Shown here: one piece after another, positions 1-13,005 of the stretch | Layout of the letters: each line of letters begins with the position of its first letter | Numbering within the stretch: the first letter of the stretch is position 1 | Assembly (NCBI GenBank): GCA_014155875.1 | Contig: JACEFZ010021717.1 | Span: 36,001-100,000, forward strand | Reading direction: 5' to 3' | Length of the DNA stretch: 64,000 bases | DNA from: Cepaea nemoralis | Taxonomy: Eukaryota > Mollusca > Gastropoda > Stylommatophora > Helicidae | Made by a program: the position numbers and the translations under genes | The notes under the pieces: generated by a model | The model's input: only the letters and a program-made list of their open reading frames with translations | Told to the model about the DNA's origin: nothing | Databases searched by the model: none

Positions 1-240
1 TAGGCAAGATACCACCAAGAGGTGCATTCCCTGCTAGCCTATCAGCCTGTTCATTGCCTCGTACACCCGCTTGGCCAGAGCAAAATATCCATACAATTCT
101 CACAATCTGTGACTTCTGAAGCAATGAGAGCCATTCCACACGAAACATTCCTTTCTCCACCTTGCTAAGCATACTCTTTGAATCCGTAATGAATACGTGT
201 GTTGCAGTAGTCTCCATTAACATACATCCCACAATCAAAA
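1..240 (-). pseudogene. LINE RNase H domain fragment (cut by window edge)
   Basis: The minus strand encodes the C-terminal part of a ribonuclease H domain like those at the end of I-type non-LTR retrotransposon polyproteins. Visible pieces are a TDSKSML segment (the RNase H aspartate-serine motif) and, about 50 residues later, GNEQADRLAG, the usual motif near the domain end. The fragment closely resembles the copies at 30039-30478 and 49600-49985, so this is one family. It continues past the left edge and has no intact start. I infer a dead 5'-truncated copy. Confidence 0.8.
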
Positions 241-350
241 GCGGACTTCTGGTGCAGACATTAGAATGACATCAGCAAACTAGAAGCAGGAGAAGAAACC
301 CAATAGCCAACTGTTAGTCTAAATCCCAGTGAGTCCAGAGTAAAGGATCC

Positions 351-1931
351 TGTTCCACAGGTTGAGGCACATTGCACATATTGTGTTAGCCTCATATTGT
401 ATTGGCACTTGATGTGATCAATAGCATGCTGTTCCACAGGTTGAGACACATTGCACATATTGTGTTAGCCTCATATTGTATTGGCACTTGATGTGATCAA
501 TAGCATGCTGTTCCACAGGTTGAGACACATTGCACATATTGTGTTAGCCTCATATTGTATTGGCACTTGATGTGATCAATAGCATGCTGTTCCACAGGTT
601 GAGGCACATTGCACATATTGTGTTAGCCTCATATTGTATTGGCACTTGATGTGATCAATAGCATGCTGTTCCACAGGTTGAGGCACATTGCACATATTGT
701 GTTAGCCTCATATTGTATTGGCACTTGATGTGATCAATAGCATGCTGTTCCACAGGTTGAGGCACATTGCACATATTGTGTTAGCCTCATATTGTATTGG
801 CACTTGATGTGATCAATAGCATGCTGTTCCACAGGTTGAGACACATTGCACATATTGTGTTAGCCTCATATTGTATTGGCACTTGATGTGATCAATAGCA
901 TGCTGTTCCACAGGTTGAGGCACATTGCACATATTGTGTTAGCCTCATATTGTATTGGCACTTGATGTGATCAATAGCATGCTGTTCCACAGGTTGAGAC
1001 ACATTGCACATATTGTGTTAGCCTCATATTGTATTGGCACTTGATGTGATCAATAGCATGCTGTTCCACAGGTTGAGGCACATTGCACATATTGTGTTAG
1101 CCTCATATTGTATTGGCACTTGATGTGATCAATAGCATGCTGTTCCACAGGTTGAGGCACATTGCACATATTGTGTTAGCCTCATATTGTATTGGCACTT
1201 GATGTGATCAATAGCATGCTGTTCCACAGGTTGAGGCACATTGCACATATTGTGTTAGCCTCATATTGTATTGGCACTTGATGTGATCAATAGCATGCTG
1301 TTCCACAGGTTGAGGCACATTGCACATATTGTGTTAGCCTCATATTGTATTGGCACTTGATGTGATCAATAGCATGCTGTTCCACAGGTTGAGACACATT
1401 GCACATATTGTGTTAGTCTCATATTGTATTGGCACTTGATGTGATCAATAGCATGCTGTTCCACAGGTTGAGACACATTGCACATATTGTGTTAGCCTCA
1501 TATTGTATTGGCACATGATGTGATCAATAGCATGCTGTTCCACAGGTTGAGACACATTGCACATATTGTGTTAGCCTCATATTGTATTGGCACTTGATGT
1601 GATCAATAGCATGCTGTTCCACAGGTTGAGACACATTGCACATATTGTGTTAGCCTCATATTGTATTGGCACATGATGTGATCAATAGCATGCTGTTCCA
1701 CAGGTTGAGACACATTGCACATATTGTGTTAGCCTCATATTGTATTGGCACTTGATGTGATCAATAGCATGCTGTTCCACAGGTTGAGACACATTGCACA
1801 TATCGTGTTAGCCTCATATTGTATTGGCATTTGATGTGATCAATAGCATGCTGTTCCACAGGTTGAGACACATTGCACATATTGTGCTAGCCCCACACTG
1901 TATTGGCATGGATGATGTTATTAATAGCACG
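351..1931. repeat. 79-bp satellite, 20 tandem copies
   Basis: Units start with TGTTCCACAGGTTGAG every 79 bp from 351 to 1852. Nineteen copies are nearly identical, differing by a few substitutions such as GAGGCAC/GAGACAC and CACTTGATG/CACATGATG. The twentieth is visibly diverged, as expected at an array edge. Short open frames here are by-products of the repeat. No coding or RNA function is visible. Confidence 0.97.
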
Positions 1932-1984
1932 CCGGATGCCTTTACTTTCCAGAGCAAGTCCTGGAATCTATTTTATGCTGGCTT

Positions 1985-2095
1985 GGCCTGGGAGCTCAGG
2001 GCAATTTGTTGTAAATGCCCGCCTCAATTGGATTCGAACACATTATAGCAAGACCAGTAGGCAAGTATGCCAGCCACTATACTACCATGGCTCCT
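1985..2095 (-). mobile_element. tRNA-derived SINE head
   Basis: On the minus strand the segment reads like a tRNA 5' part: GGTAGTATAGTGGCTGGCA (A-box region), then GTGTTCGAATC (B box) about 40 bases later. The copy at 15855-15960 shares the region after the B box and the same orientation. The sequence is too degenerate for a folded functional tRNA. I infer a SINE remnant. Confidence 0.6.
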
Positions 2096-2137
2096 TTAAT
2101 ACCCAGCAGCTAAATCTAAGCCAAACATTTCAGCCTA

Positions 2138-2262
2138 AGACTCATCTTTCTGTCTAAAACTCATCTTTCTGCTTAACACTCAAAAACTCATCTTTCTGTC
2201 TGAAACTCATTTTTCTGTCTGAAACTCATCTTTCTTTCTGAAACTCATCTTTCTGTCTAAAA
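2138..2262. repeat. Short tandem repeat, about 19-bp unit
   Basis: Six to seven degenerate copies of AAACTCATCTTTCTGTCTG occur here in the second CaMK1 intron. It is a non-coding minisatellite. Confidence 0.85.
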
Positions 2263-2323
2263 CCAAACAGTCGAAACAAAGCTCAACATTTCAGGCTGGA
2301 AAGCAACATTCAACTCACAACTA

Positions 2324-2596
<273 letters not shown>

Positions 2597-2751
2597 TCAA
2601 GTCTCACATGGCCACACTGATCACAAACAAGTCAATATGAACAACACAGATGTTAAGGACAACAGAATAATGTGTACAGAAAATGTTAATGCAATGAAGA
2701 CTTAGGTAAACAGCTAATTTCTTGATTACATTTCTAAGAAAAGTCCAACAA

Positions 2752-4032
2752 ATTATATTTGCTACTGCCTACTTTGGTAAAATTCTACTAAAAATCATAA
2801 TGGAAGACTTCGTAAGAAAATGGAAGAAGAGACTGATGTGGTTCAAGCTGGATTTAGACAAATAAGAGGAACAAGGGATCGCATACTCAACATGCGTTAA
2901 ATAATAGAGAAGTGCAGAGAATTTAATGTAAACCTATTCTCCTGTTTTGTGAATTATTCACAGGCATTTGACTGTGTACAACATCAAAAACTTTGGGAAA
3001 TCATGAGGAATATGGGCTTTCCATCACATGTAGTACAACTCATAAAAATGCTCTATCTAGACCAACAAGCAACGGTTAGAATAGATGGCGAGACATCAGA
3101 TTGGTTTGACATCAAGCAAGGAGTCCGTCAGGGCTGTGTGCTGTCACCCTATTTGTTTAACCTGTATACGCCGAAAATATGAGAAATGTCAGAGATGATA
3201 TAACCAGGGAGCAATATGATGCCCTAAATATCGGTGGTCATGAAATACCAGAGATTCGATATGCTGACGATACAGTATTACTATCCACATCACAGAATGG
3301 TATAGAAAACTTAATAACCTCAACCCAAAGAAATAGTGAAAATCACAACTTATATCTTAACATAGCAAAAACAAAGATAATGCATACAGATAAAACTACT
3401 ATGGAGAAAGAAATATATGTTAATGAGGAAAGATTGGAGGTGGTGGAAAATTTTGAATATCTTGGGTCATTGATTACCAACAATGGTGACACAATGAAAG
3501 AAATTAAACGACGACTATCAATTGCTCTTCAAAGACTAAAACAACTTAATAAATTATGGAGTGGGACAGATAGAACTACAAAAATTAGATTTTTAAGAGC
3601 ATGCATCTTTCCCATTGCAACATACGCCTGTGAGACCTGGACACTTACTAAACAAGCTGAACAGCGCATAAAAGTCTTTGAATATAAATGTTATAGACGG
3701 TTCTAAGAATATCTTGGGTAAAGAAAAGAACAAATGCATCCATACTTCAAGAGCTGAATATTGAAGAGGGTTGTCAATTAAAGATGATAAAATAAAGAAA
3801 ATTGAAATATTTTGGTCACTTGAAACGTCATGAAAGTTTGGAGAGAACAATAATGGAGGGGTATATGCCTGGGAAGAGAGGAAGAGGAAGGCCAAAGAGA
3901 AGATGGGTGCAGGATGTGGCGGATGATCTCGAGATGGGGGTATCAGATGCGGGACACCTTGCCTGTGATCGAGCAGTTTTCCAAAGAGTTGTTATGGCAA
4001 CAAGGTTCTACAAAGGACATGCTACTGAATGA
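2752..4032 (+). pseudogene. LINE reverse transcriptase remnant (RTE/L2-like tail)
   Basis: Broken open frames read in order as reverse transcriptase: VQAGFR near 2836, FDCV at 2968, KQGVRQGCVLSPYLFN near 3116-3165, and the catalytic YADDT box near 3259. Then come EYLGSLIT, ACETWTLTKQAEQRI and, near the end, KYFGHLKR and GRGRPKRRW. Breaks include an in-frame stop near 2898, a frameshift near 3175, and a 1-bp loss near 3700 found by comparison with the copy at 52.4 kb. No endonuclease domain precedes it. The coding end runs straight into a short TGAA-type repeat at 4028-4044, so there is almost no 3' UTR. The family encodes endonuclease plus reverse transcriptase for target-primed insertion. 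This copy is dead. Confidence 0.92.
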
Positions 4033-4044
4033 ATGAATTAATGA

Positions 4045-4682
4045 ACTGCCTTATGGTTTTGATGAGTGATCTAGTTACCAACATTGGGAAATATAAGCAA
4101 ATGTATTCACAGATTGAAATATCACTTAATGATATAAAAAAAACAGAGAGCTGAACAGTCAGGAACAACAATTCTTAAATGTTGCACTGAACTATGAGTG
4201 TTCTCGCATTCCTCGTCCCAATAACAAATGCATTACTTCTTGATTTGCATAATAAAAATGTGAAGGCATGATAAGCCAGGTATCTGAAAAGAAGGTAGTT
4301 TGCCATTGCTTTCCTTCTCTGCAGTGATAATACAGGTCGATGACTGTAGCTGTTGTCTCTATAAAGATATCCTCTGTCTATCATCATGAAACCTGAGACC
4401 ATAACCCACAACTATCTGTCAGTTGCTTCTCATCTCTATCCAACACCTGCTCCCAGTTTCACATTACCCTGAATAGGAGGCTAAAGAGTGTCTCATAGGC
4501 TCATAGTGGGGAGGAGGCACCTTTCTTCTCCTTTGATAAGGGGTGCCCCTACCACATGTCACAAGGGAAAAGTTAGGGAGGAGGAGAAGCTTTGTTACAG
4601 TGGTTTAGGAAAATATCATATTTCCTTCATTCCTACAACTGTCCACTACTTCTGTCCCAGCTGGTCTTTACATCCACCATTA
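4045..4682. other. No recognised feature
   Basis: This intronic stretch lies between the LINE end and the mariner. I found no coding similarity, tandem structure or SINE core. Confidence 0.5.
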
Positions 4683-4684
4683 TA

Positions 4685-6015
4685 TGAGGGGCGTTAAGAA
4701 AGTAATGCACCACATCGTTTTTCTAAGTTAATAATGAAAATAGAAGCATGAAATTTTGCACACTTCAAATATGGCATGTGCCGATTGTGTGAACCAAATT
4801 GCAACCCAACCGCCAAATAAAATAGCTGTTCTACACTGTTGAAATGGAGTATGTTAGCAACTTGCGTTATAAGCAGAGAATAGTGATAGAATTTCTTGCT
4901 GCAGATAAGAAAACTGTTGTGAACATTCACAAACATCTGTGTGATGTGAATGGACATTTTGCAGTCGACAGGAGTACAGTCAGTCACTGTGTTCAGAGAA
5001 TCAAAGAATCAGGACATGGAGATACAGAGCTGCTTGATCGAACACACTGTGGACGTCCTGCCAAAGCTACCAACGCAGATATGTTGAAATGCACTGAGGG
5101 CATTATCCTTACTGATAGACAAATCACTACTCAACAATTGGCCAAACAGCTGTCAGTTAGTAATGGTAGTGCAAATGTAGTTGTAAAAACTCTCAGATTT
5201 TCTAAGGTTTGTGCAAGATGGGTTCCTCAAAGTCACACAAATGACCACCGATTGCAAAGGAAAGCAATTTCTTCTGAATTGTTGCAGTGATGGAGAGAAA
5301 TTTTTGGCTAAGATCGTTACAGGTGACATAACTTGGCCACATCATTTTGAACCTGAGACAAAAGGACAGACAGTCAATGGAATGGCACCATACGCAATCA
5401 CCACAAAGAAATACATTCACGACAACTCCTTCAGCTGGAAAGGTCATAATCACTGTCTTTTGGGACACTGAAAGTGTAATTCTTGTGGATATTATGCCAA
5501 GAGGAGAGACAATCGATTCGCAAGCTTACATTAAGAGAATGAAAACATTTAATAAACGTTTTTGCAGAGTTTAGCTGCACAAGAATCCTGCAGACCTGCT
5601 TCTCCTTCATGACAATGCGCGCCCTCACACAAGTCTGGCAACACATGAAGCAATCACCAAATTGTGTTGGACTGTACTACCCCATCCACCCATTAGTCCC
5701 GTTTTGGCACCCTCTAATTTTCATCTATTTGGTCCACTTAAAGATGCACTCAGTGGGACAAGGTTTGAAAATGATAAAAAAGTGATTCATGCAGTGAAGA
5801 AATGGCTACATGATCAAGACAAAATCTGGTACAGGCAAGGAATGCATGCACTTGTTTCACGCTGGCATAAAGCCGTACAAGTTGATGGGGATTATGTTGA
5901 ATAATACTGATGTTTACATGACATATCCATGCATATTGTGTATAAATTTCATGCTTTTTCAATAAACAGCAACTGAGAAAAATGATGTGGTGCATTACTT
6001 TCTGAATGCTCCTCG
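4685..6015 (+). mobile_element. Mariner element with both inverted ends
   Basis: This 1.33-kb element is flanked by TA on both sides (4683-4684 and 6016-6017). The ends are inverted repeats of about 32 bp. The left end reads TGAGGGGCGTTAAGAAAG and the complement of the right end reads CGAGGAGCATTCAGAAAG; both continue as TAATGCACCACATC. Length, TA target and end sequence are those of Tc1/mariner elements. It carries one broken transposase gene and sits in CaMK1 intron 1. Confidence 0.95.
4844..5904 (+). pseudogene. Mariner transposase, inactivated
   Basis: The N-terminal open part (4844-5290) has the paired helix-turn-helix region, including KQRIVIEFL and VDRSTVSHCVQRI. After frameshifts near 5280 and between 5400 and 5450 the catalytic part follows. 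The first aspartate is in VTGDITW near 5317, the second in LLHDNARPH near 5610. At the third position the family has SPDLAPSD; here it reads SPVLAPSN, so the third catalytic Asp of the DD34D triad is Asn. The reading continues to GDYVE and a stop at 5904. Frameshifts plus the lost metal-binding residue mean no active enzyme. Confidence 0.93.
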
Positions 6016-6029
6016 TATATGTTATCTTA

Positions 6030-6657
6030 TTTGCTTGTCTGATGTGAATAATCCACGCCAGGGAATCACTTCCAGGAGACTACACCCAACATCCAAATGA
6101 GAAACTTGTAATCAATGACAGAGGCAGCAGACCCTATAAAAGTCTGAAAGACGACAGATGTAATACCAGTCCCCCCAGATAAATACGTCTTGTTAGGTTG
6201 TGTGAATGTCTGCTTCACACGCAGCTTACATCAACAGATCATGTACAGACTAAATCAATATTGGTTAAAACATATAAAAGTGAACTATATAGAGTGACTC
6301 ATATGGGAACACAAATTTGTACGGTCAGCGATCAGTAGAAAGAAGTGAATACGAAACAAAATTTGGTTACATTGCAATTACTCTAGCTTATTCAATCATG
6401 AAGAACAACAGACTTGTCCGTGTTTCCTAGATTCAGACTGGTGCCTGCAGCAAACACAGCACTTCTGTGGCGCCGCTCAGTCGCATATGAATCACATTTT
6501 GTCACATAAATAAATAATGCAGATTTTGGTGTCTGGTGCATGTTTTTATCACGAACATTTGTGTTTGGGCTATTTCAGAATTGAAGAGTTATAGCTGTTG
6601 TACGTTCCCTTTAAGGCAGAAGTGCTACAGCTTGAGCTGGTCAATTAGATAGTGACT
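6030..6657. other. No recognised feature
   Basis: This intronic sequence has no recognisable coding, tandem or transposon signal. Confidence 0.5.
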
Positions 6658-6668
6658 AGTGTAGCACA

Positions 6669-6863
6669 GCCGGCTCTGCAGTGACGGGGTTACGAACATA
6701 GTTCGAAACAAAAGCTGCGGACGATTTGGTTTTTTACAAATGATGTGGGTGTTGGTCATTCAGAAAGCAATGGCAAACTACTGAATGTAAACCAAGAGAT
6801 CACAACAGTAAAAAATGCTGGTGTTGACTGTGATGTCCTCTAAAGGATATGCAACTAACTTTA
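6669..6863 (+). mobile_element. SINE family A, copy with 11-bp target duplication
   Basis: The copy starts GCCGGCTCTGCAGTGACGGG and ends GATATGCAACTAACTTTA. It is flanked by AGTGTAGCACA at 6658-6668 and 6864-6874. The head has tRNA-like boxes (GTGACGGGG and AGTTCGAAAC). The body has the family core AGAAAGCAATGGCAAACTAC, then TGTTGACTG and GATGTCC near the 3' end. More than twelve pieces of this family occur in the window. The target duplication shows retroposition by a partner LINE. Confidence 0.9.
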
Positions 6864-6874
6864 AGTGTAGCACA

Positions 6875-8690
6875 ACACAGAAAGGATGCACTGAGGTACT
6901 ATGTCTACTTGACTCAGGCAGGCCAGGTAGGAATTATCACTGTGCAGTTCCGGATTTGTACAAATTAAGGAACTCAAGAGTGTCATACTACCTCATGATC
7001 CTGCACTATTTTCCATTAGACACCCAGTCTTCTCTGATAAGGGAGAAACACTGGGAGGATATGTGTGCAGGTAGCACACTTTAGAAATCCCTTGGCAGTT
7101 GGAAATTGACAACAGTAGGCCATAGCCCAGGCAAAACTACATAATACAAAAACCCACCTACAAACAGAATTTTCATAAAATGTGCACACATTGGGATCCT
7201 GGCTGGCTACTAATACTGGGTTGGTGCACTGTGCTGAGGTTCTCCTTGTATAATTAATGGAAGAAACTGAAGCACTGATGGAGGTATCTGTATACAATGA
7301 AGGTGATCCTAGATCAATACCATTATCACAGATATCCAGAGCATGATCGGAGGGCCCAATTGGGTCATGACTCCCAGCCTTTCTCCTGTTGTGCATCCAC
7401 GCCCGGTATGCCAGCTTCAAGGCATGCGTTCACCGATGACTGCAGTCAGCCACTAATTCACTATTTGTGCCTATCCAACAACCACCCCACCCTCTGGAAG
7501 ACGAACACCTACTAGTGGAGTAGCCACATTTCTGCACATGTCACTGAGAAGCAAGCTCTTCATTTCCGCTATCACCGCTATATTCATGGGCTGGGTCTTC
7601 CTAACCTCACTCTTAATTCTGCTGTGGAACGCAACCCTCAAGTGACACCTCGCAACCCTCAAGTGACATTTTGCAACCCTGTCTTTTTATCCTGTCTCCA
7701 TTTTATGTCAGCCTAGACCGTCATGCTGGCCAACCATTGCCTTTACTTCCAGGATCCAGGCCTTCCATTACAGCTCTAACACCCTGTCCCATGTCAGTTA
7801 GCCACAGTATTCCAGTTTTGGAGGCGTGGAGGTGCTGTCTTGGGTCAGTCCACAGTTCACTTTGATGATCAGCTGTGATTGAATTTTTCTTCCAGGGTAT
7901 TCTCACAATTGTTCAGCACAGATGAAAACACATAAACAGTGTTAACTTAAAAATTGATCCAAGAATTATTCACAAAGGCAGCGAGTTGGAGATTCAATAA
8001 TTTGGTAGTATGTAGGTACACAACAAGTTGGACACATAAAAACATAAAGACATACATTTATAAAGAAATGGTGGTAGATTGTATGTTGAAGGTAAGGAAG
8101 CAATTGAAAACTAATCTAATCTGTCACAGCATTTGTATAAAGTCTGAAGTGCAGAGACATGATAACCCACACCATGACACCACATGCAGATATCCATACC
8201 AAACTTCCCTCATAACAAATACAGCAGCTCTGTTATATAAATTCCTAAAGTGAAGCCCAGACATGATGGATCAAGGAGGGGTAACAAATCACACTGCCCA
8301 TCAAATTCCAGATCGAAGTATTAATTTTATGCTCGTGATAAATGATTAATTTAATAAAGGATTTGTCAACTGTGCCCACAAGATCATTCTGCTACGTTGT
8401 TGGTGACATGACACAGTGCACAACAAAAAGACTGGTAGGATCGTTGACTTGGAACATGTTTCAGTGAATTGCACACGGATTTTGCTATGTTCATCAGGTA
8501 GCACTCCGTTGGATGTGATGCACTCCCTTGGATGTGATGCACTCCTTTGGAAAGAGGAATGAGGAAGAAGATACCAGCATTTCACATATGCTAGGTTGCA
8601 ATGTTATGAAATAGAGTGATCTCACATTTCCTTCTCAGAAATATGTTTGATATCAATGTTACAGCGCTGGATTACTGAAGAAGATCAGTC
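6875..8690. other. No recognised gene; unassigned intronic sequence
   Basis: This stretch has a small segment at 7090-7150 resembling 10220-10275 (CTCAGCAGTTGGAAATT region), and nothing else I can assign. A 134-codon minus-strand open frame at 7016-7420 has no family features and is probably chance. Confidence 0.45.
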
Positions 8691-8699
8691 AGTCTAGAC

Positions 8700-8805
8700 G
8701 TTGGTTCGACATCAGGGCTGTACTAGTCACACCCTTTCAACCAGGAAACAAACCCGAACCCTGTGCTCATAAGCTTACACACTATCCACCCAACCATACT
8801 GGCTG
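8700..8805 (-). mobile_element. tRNA-like SINE head
   Basis: The minus strand contains GTTGGGTGGATAGTGTG (A-box-like) and CAGGGTTCGGGTTTG (B-box-like) at tRNA spacing. The acceptor stem does not pair well, so I call a SINE remnant rather than a tRNA gene. Confidence 0.5.
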
Positions 8806-9480
8806 CAATGATCTTGTCTTGTGCAAATGGTTAATTTAATAAATCATCCTTCAATTCTGCCCTCACAAACTGCCGGCAATCTGAATAAAACATCACACAA
8901 AACACACGCAATGCATAATAATTAGATGGGTGGAATTACTGAGTGGGCGTTTTCAGATTCTGAGACGAGGGGATGGAGAGAAGAAATCAGTCATCTCTGC
9001 GTGATCTTGACCCGTGGTTAGGTCTGAGCATTAATTGCACAGAAATGTGTTATGTGCTAGCAAATAAGTATATGATGGCAACTTCATCAATGCCGTCTGC
9101 GTAGGCAGGAGTGGGTAGAAGGATGAACACTATCCAGTTACCTGACATCTATTTAACAGGATTATGGAAATACAATCCTTGCAATGATGTAGACATGCAG
9201 TCTCTCTTAGCATATGGATAAAGCAGACGGATAATATTACACAATTACACAGTTAAATAGCACATATTTATCAGAATTACATAACTGCACACCAGGTAAA
9301 TGTGTAGGCAGTCAGTTTTTCTTGGGATGGAGAAAGTCCACTAAAACAGTGCTTCAAATCAAATTGTGGACAATCTTTACACAATCAGCAATTAGAAACA
9401 CTAGAATGTTTTATTCTTTGATGCCTGGTCATGAACTGAGTTTCTATTCCTCACGATAAGGGAAGAGGGGGGTGGAGGTG
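8806..9480. other. No recognised feature
   Basis: AT-rich intronic sequence. Nothing was recognised. Confidence 0.45.
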
Positions 9481-9481
9481 G

Positions 9482-10174
<693 letters not shown>

Positions 10175-10289
10175 TTTTTTTTTTTTTAAGGTCCTGTGTG
10201 CACACTTTGCATATGAAAGATCCCTCAGCAGTTGGAAATTATCAAGTGTTAATGTTAAGTGGCTGTGCCTGGCAGAATTCTAAATATTA

Positions 10290-10405
10290 GAAAAGCTACT
10301 ACTCAGAAAGCAATGTCAAACTACTGAGCGTAATCTTGCCAAGAAATCAACATACAGCTGAAAGATGCTGGTGTTGACAGCAATGTCCTGTGAAGGATAT
10401 GCACA
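10290..10405 (+). mobile_element. SINE family A, 3' part
   Basis: It contains CAGAAAGCAATGTCAAACTA, CTTGCCAAGAAATCA and TGCTGGTGTTGACAGCAATG, ending in GATATGCACACC and an A run. The tRNA head is absent or unrecognisable. Confidence 0.8.
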
Positions 10406-10440
10406 CCAAAAAAAAAACCACAGCAGAATAGTTCTAGGAT

Positions 10441-10935
10441 GTGACACTGAAAGATTATGTTACAACACTGAAAGGTTACGTTACAACAATGAAAGAGTAT
10501 GTTTCAACAATGAATGATTATGTTACAGCGATGAAAGATTATGCTACAACAATGACATATTATGTCACAGCAATGAAGGATTATGTTACAACAATAAAAG
10601 ATTATGTTACAACAATGAAAGATTATGTTATACCAATGAAAGATTGTGTTACAGCAATGAAAGATTATGTTACAGCAATGAAAGATTATGTTACAACAAT
10701 GAAAGATTATGTTACAGCAATGAAAGATTATGTTACAACAATGAAAGATTGTGTTACAGCAATGAAAGATTGTGTTACAACAATGAAAGATTGTGTTACA
10801 GCAATGAAAGATTATGTTACAACAATGAAAGATTATGTTACAACAATGAAACATTGTGTTACAACAATGAAAGATTATGTTACAGCACTAAAAGAGTATG
10901 TTACATGTAACATGAAAGATTATGATACAACAATG
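10441..10935. repeat. 21-bp minisatellite, about 23 copies
   Basis: The unit is close to AATGAAAGATTATGTTACAAC with a TTACAAC/TTACAGC alternation. Because 21 is a multiple of three, several frames stay open; one reads MKDYVTT/MKDYVTA repeatedly for 176 codons. Codon-neutral drift and openness in other frames argue against a protein. It lies in CaMK1 intron 1. Confidence 0.95.
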
Positions 10936-11254
10936 GAAAAGAAAGATGTTGACTGCAGCAGGATATTCTAGTATATAATGAAACAAACTACTAAAACGTC
11001 AGACAGTTGTCTTTATGCTAGTCTTGAGTGTTTTTAATATATTATTATATTATTTTCAACTATTTCCCACCTATCTTTATTATTCTTTTTGTGTGAACCG
11101 AGGCACTAGTCAGGTATGAATGTGTGTTTATTTGCATTGTGTGTCCTCACGATCTAACAATATCTTTTTGTTCATATAGAATTAACCATGCCATGACAAA
11201 CAGAAATATCACCTGTACACAGATACATAAAACACTTAAAGAAAAGTTTGTTTA

Positions 11255-11670
11255 AAATACTACTTAATGAAAAGTTAATGTTAAAAATAAAACACTTAAT
11301 GAAAAGTTAGTACAAAAATAACCACTTAATGAAAAGTGTTACAAAATAAAAACACTTAATGAAAGGTTAGTACCCATAACAAAATCACTTACTGAAAAGC
11401 TGTTAACAAAACAAAATCACTTAATGAAAAGTTAGTACAAAAAAACACCACTTCATGAACAGTTAGTACCCAAAAACAATTGCTTAATGAAAAGTTAGTG
11501 AAAAACACATTCTTAATGAAAAATGTGCAACAAACTAAATCACTTAACGAAAAGTTAGCACTTAATGAAAAGCTAGTAAAAAAATCAAATTACTAAATGA
11601 AAAGTTAGTAAAAAAGAAGGAACTTAATGACAAGTTAGTAAAAAAATAATCACTTAATGAAAAGTTGTGA
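11255..11670. repeat. Degenerate minisatellite, about 27-32 bp unit
   Basis: The phrase CACTTAATGAAAAGTTAGTA recurs with A-rich spacers of varying length, about fourteen times. Non-coding. Confidence 0.88.
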
Positions 11671-11699
11671 TCTGTTCCTTTGTATGGATGTGAGTACTG

Positions 11700-11700
11700 G

Positions 11701-11731
<31 letters not shown>

Positions 11732-11825
11732 CGAGAAAGAGGAGGAGGAGGAGGAGGAAGAGGAGGAGGAGGAGGAGGAGGAGGAGGAGGAGGAGGAGGA
11801 GGAGGAGGAGGAAGAGGAGGAGTGA
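11700..11825. repeat. CAA repeat followed by GAG/GGA repeat
   Basis: (CAA)n at about 11701-11732 is followed by a purine-only (GAG)n run to about 11822. A C-rich run follows at 11970-12040. Simple sequence only. Confidence 0.95.
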
Positions 11826-12059
11826 GGAGAAGTGAGTCAAACAGTATAAACTTCCATGAACATTATAATGATAATGAGACAAGTTCTACCCTTTCCGCAG
11901 ATCTGAGCAATTCAAAGAGATGTTGAGAAACAAAACTAGCACATAGAGAGTGGTAGAGCATTTTCTTCACCCCCCCCCCCCTCCTTCCCCCAACCCACTC
12001 TCCACCCCCAAACCACCAATCCTCCCACCAAAACCCAACCCCAGCATAACACAACAAAA

Positions 12060-12435
12060 CATAAAAGAAGGGCAGATGGACCATTCTGAAAAAGAAACAA
12101 CCATCATTCTAAATTTAAAACACTGTTGTTTTTAATACATAACATCCTGACTGCTTTGAACACATGCCAAAGGAGAGAGCAGGATCTAGCTTGTGATTAC
12201 AAACAGCTGCAAATGTAAACTCATAAACACACCACCCATTTGAAATATTTCACTCAAAGTTGTGTCTTTATCAAGAGTCTGCTAAAATGAGCATATATGT
12301 AGTAACACATTAGAAAAGACAAACCAGGCTTGAACAATGGAAAATCATTGTATGGATAAAGTGAAGACTACAGGGGAATTTGTCATTGATGTTTCACTAA
12401 TGCAGTGTCAATCCTAGTCATAATGGTGGTGTTAG
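12060..12435. other. No recognised feature
   Basis: Nothing assignable was seen between the C-rich run and the next LINE fragment. Confidence 0.4.
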
Positions 12436-12439
12436 CACT

Positions 12440-12655
12440 GTAATATTATAGATCAAGAGAAAGCCTTCGGCAAGGTTGACAGATATAAGTTGTCTATTTT
12501 AACACAATAAGGGATAAAAGGAGCATCTACTAGACAACATCAGAGTGATGTACAGATCACACCAAAGTGTAGTAGCAACTGATGTAGGAATTGCAGTACG
12601 GCAAGACGGAGGAGATATGGGCAAGGTGTGTCAGGTCTTAGTCAGATATGATTGA
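12440..12655 (+). pseudogene. LINE reverse transcriptase fragment (fingers)
   Basis: Frame-broken plus-strand translation gives IIDQEKAFGKVDR and then DNIRVMYRSHQSVV. These correspond to the region where family members have a DYEKAFD-type motif followed by IRxMY. A stop and a frameshift lie between. It is a short dead fragment. Confidence 0.72.
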
Positions 12656-13005
12656 GCTACCGTATGACAGTAGACGGTACTACCTGCTTTCTGTTAGCGC
12701 TGAATGTTGGGTGTCGCTCACCAAACCCTACACCCCACATTGTGCCAAAGGCTTTGGGCGGAGGAGTGCAATTGGGAGGTATACGCCTTACTCTAGTGAG
12801 AGGAAATGCACCTAAAGACTAATGTCATGGCAGGGCAGACCAGGTCCTAAGCCTTGGTCGGTAACTGGTCTAGGATGGAAGCTCCGAAAGGGGGACAGTA
12901 AGAGCATTGCTTTGCTGGTCCAGCAGCTTCTGTAGCTTGTCTTGTTCCAGACGTATTGTTGTTACCTTTCCTCTGGAATAAACTAGACAGGCCGAGGGAG
13001 GAATC
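12656..13005. other. Unassigned segment between LINE pieces
   Basis: GC-richer than its surroundings, with CAGGGCAGACCAGGTCC and TCGGTAACTGGTCTAGGA. It separates two reverse transcriptase pieces and may be LINE 5' UTR or an insertion. I cannot classify it. Confidence 0.35.

Noticed and set aside
351..1931. CRISPR array
   Set aside because: Units are contiguous 79-bp copies with no unique spacers, in an animal genome.
7016..7420. 134-codon minus-strand gene
   Set aside because: No domain, start context or splice structure; it is in an intron beside SINE fragments.
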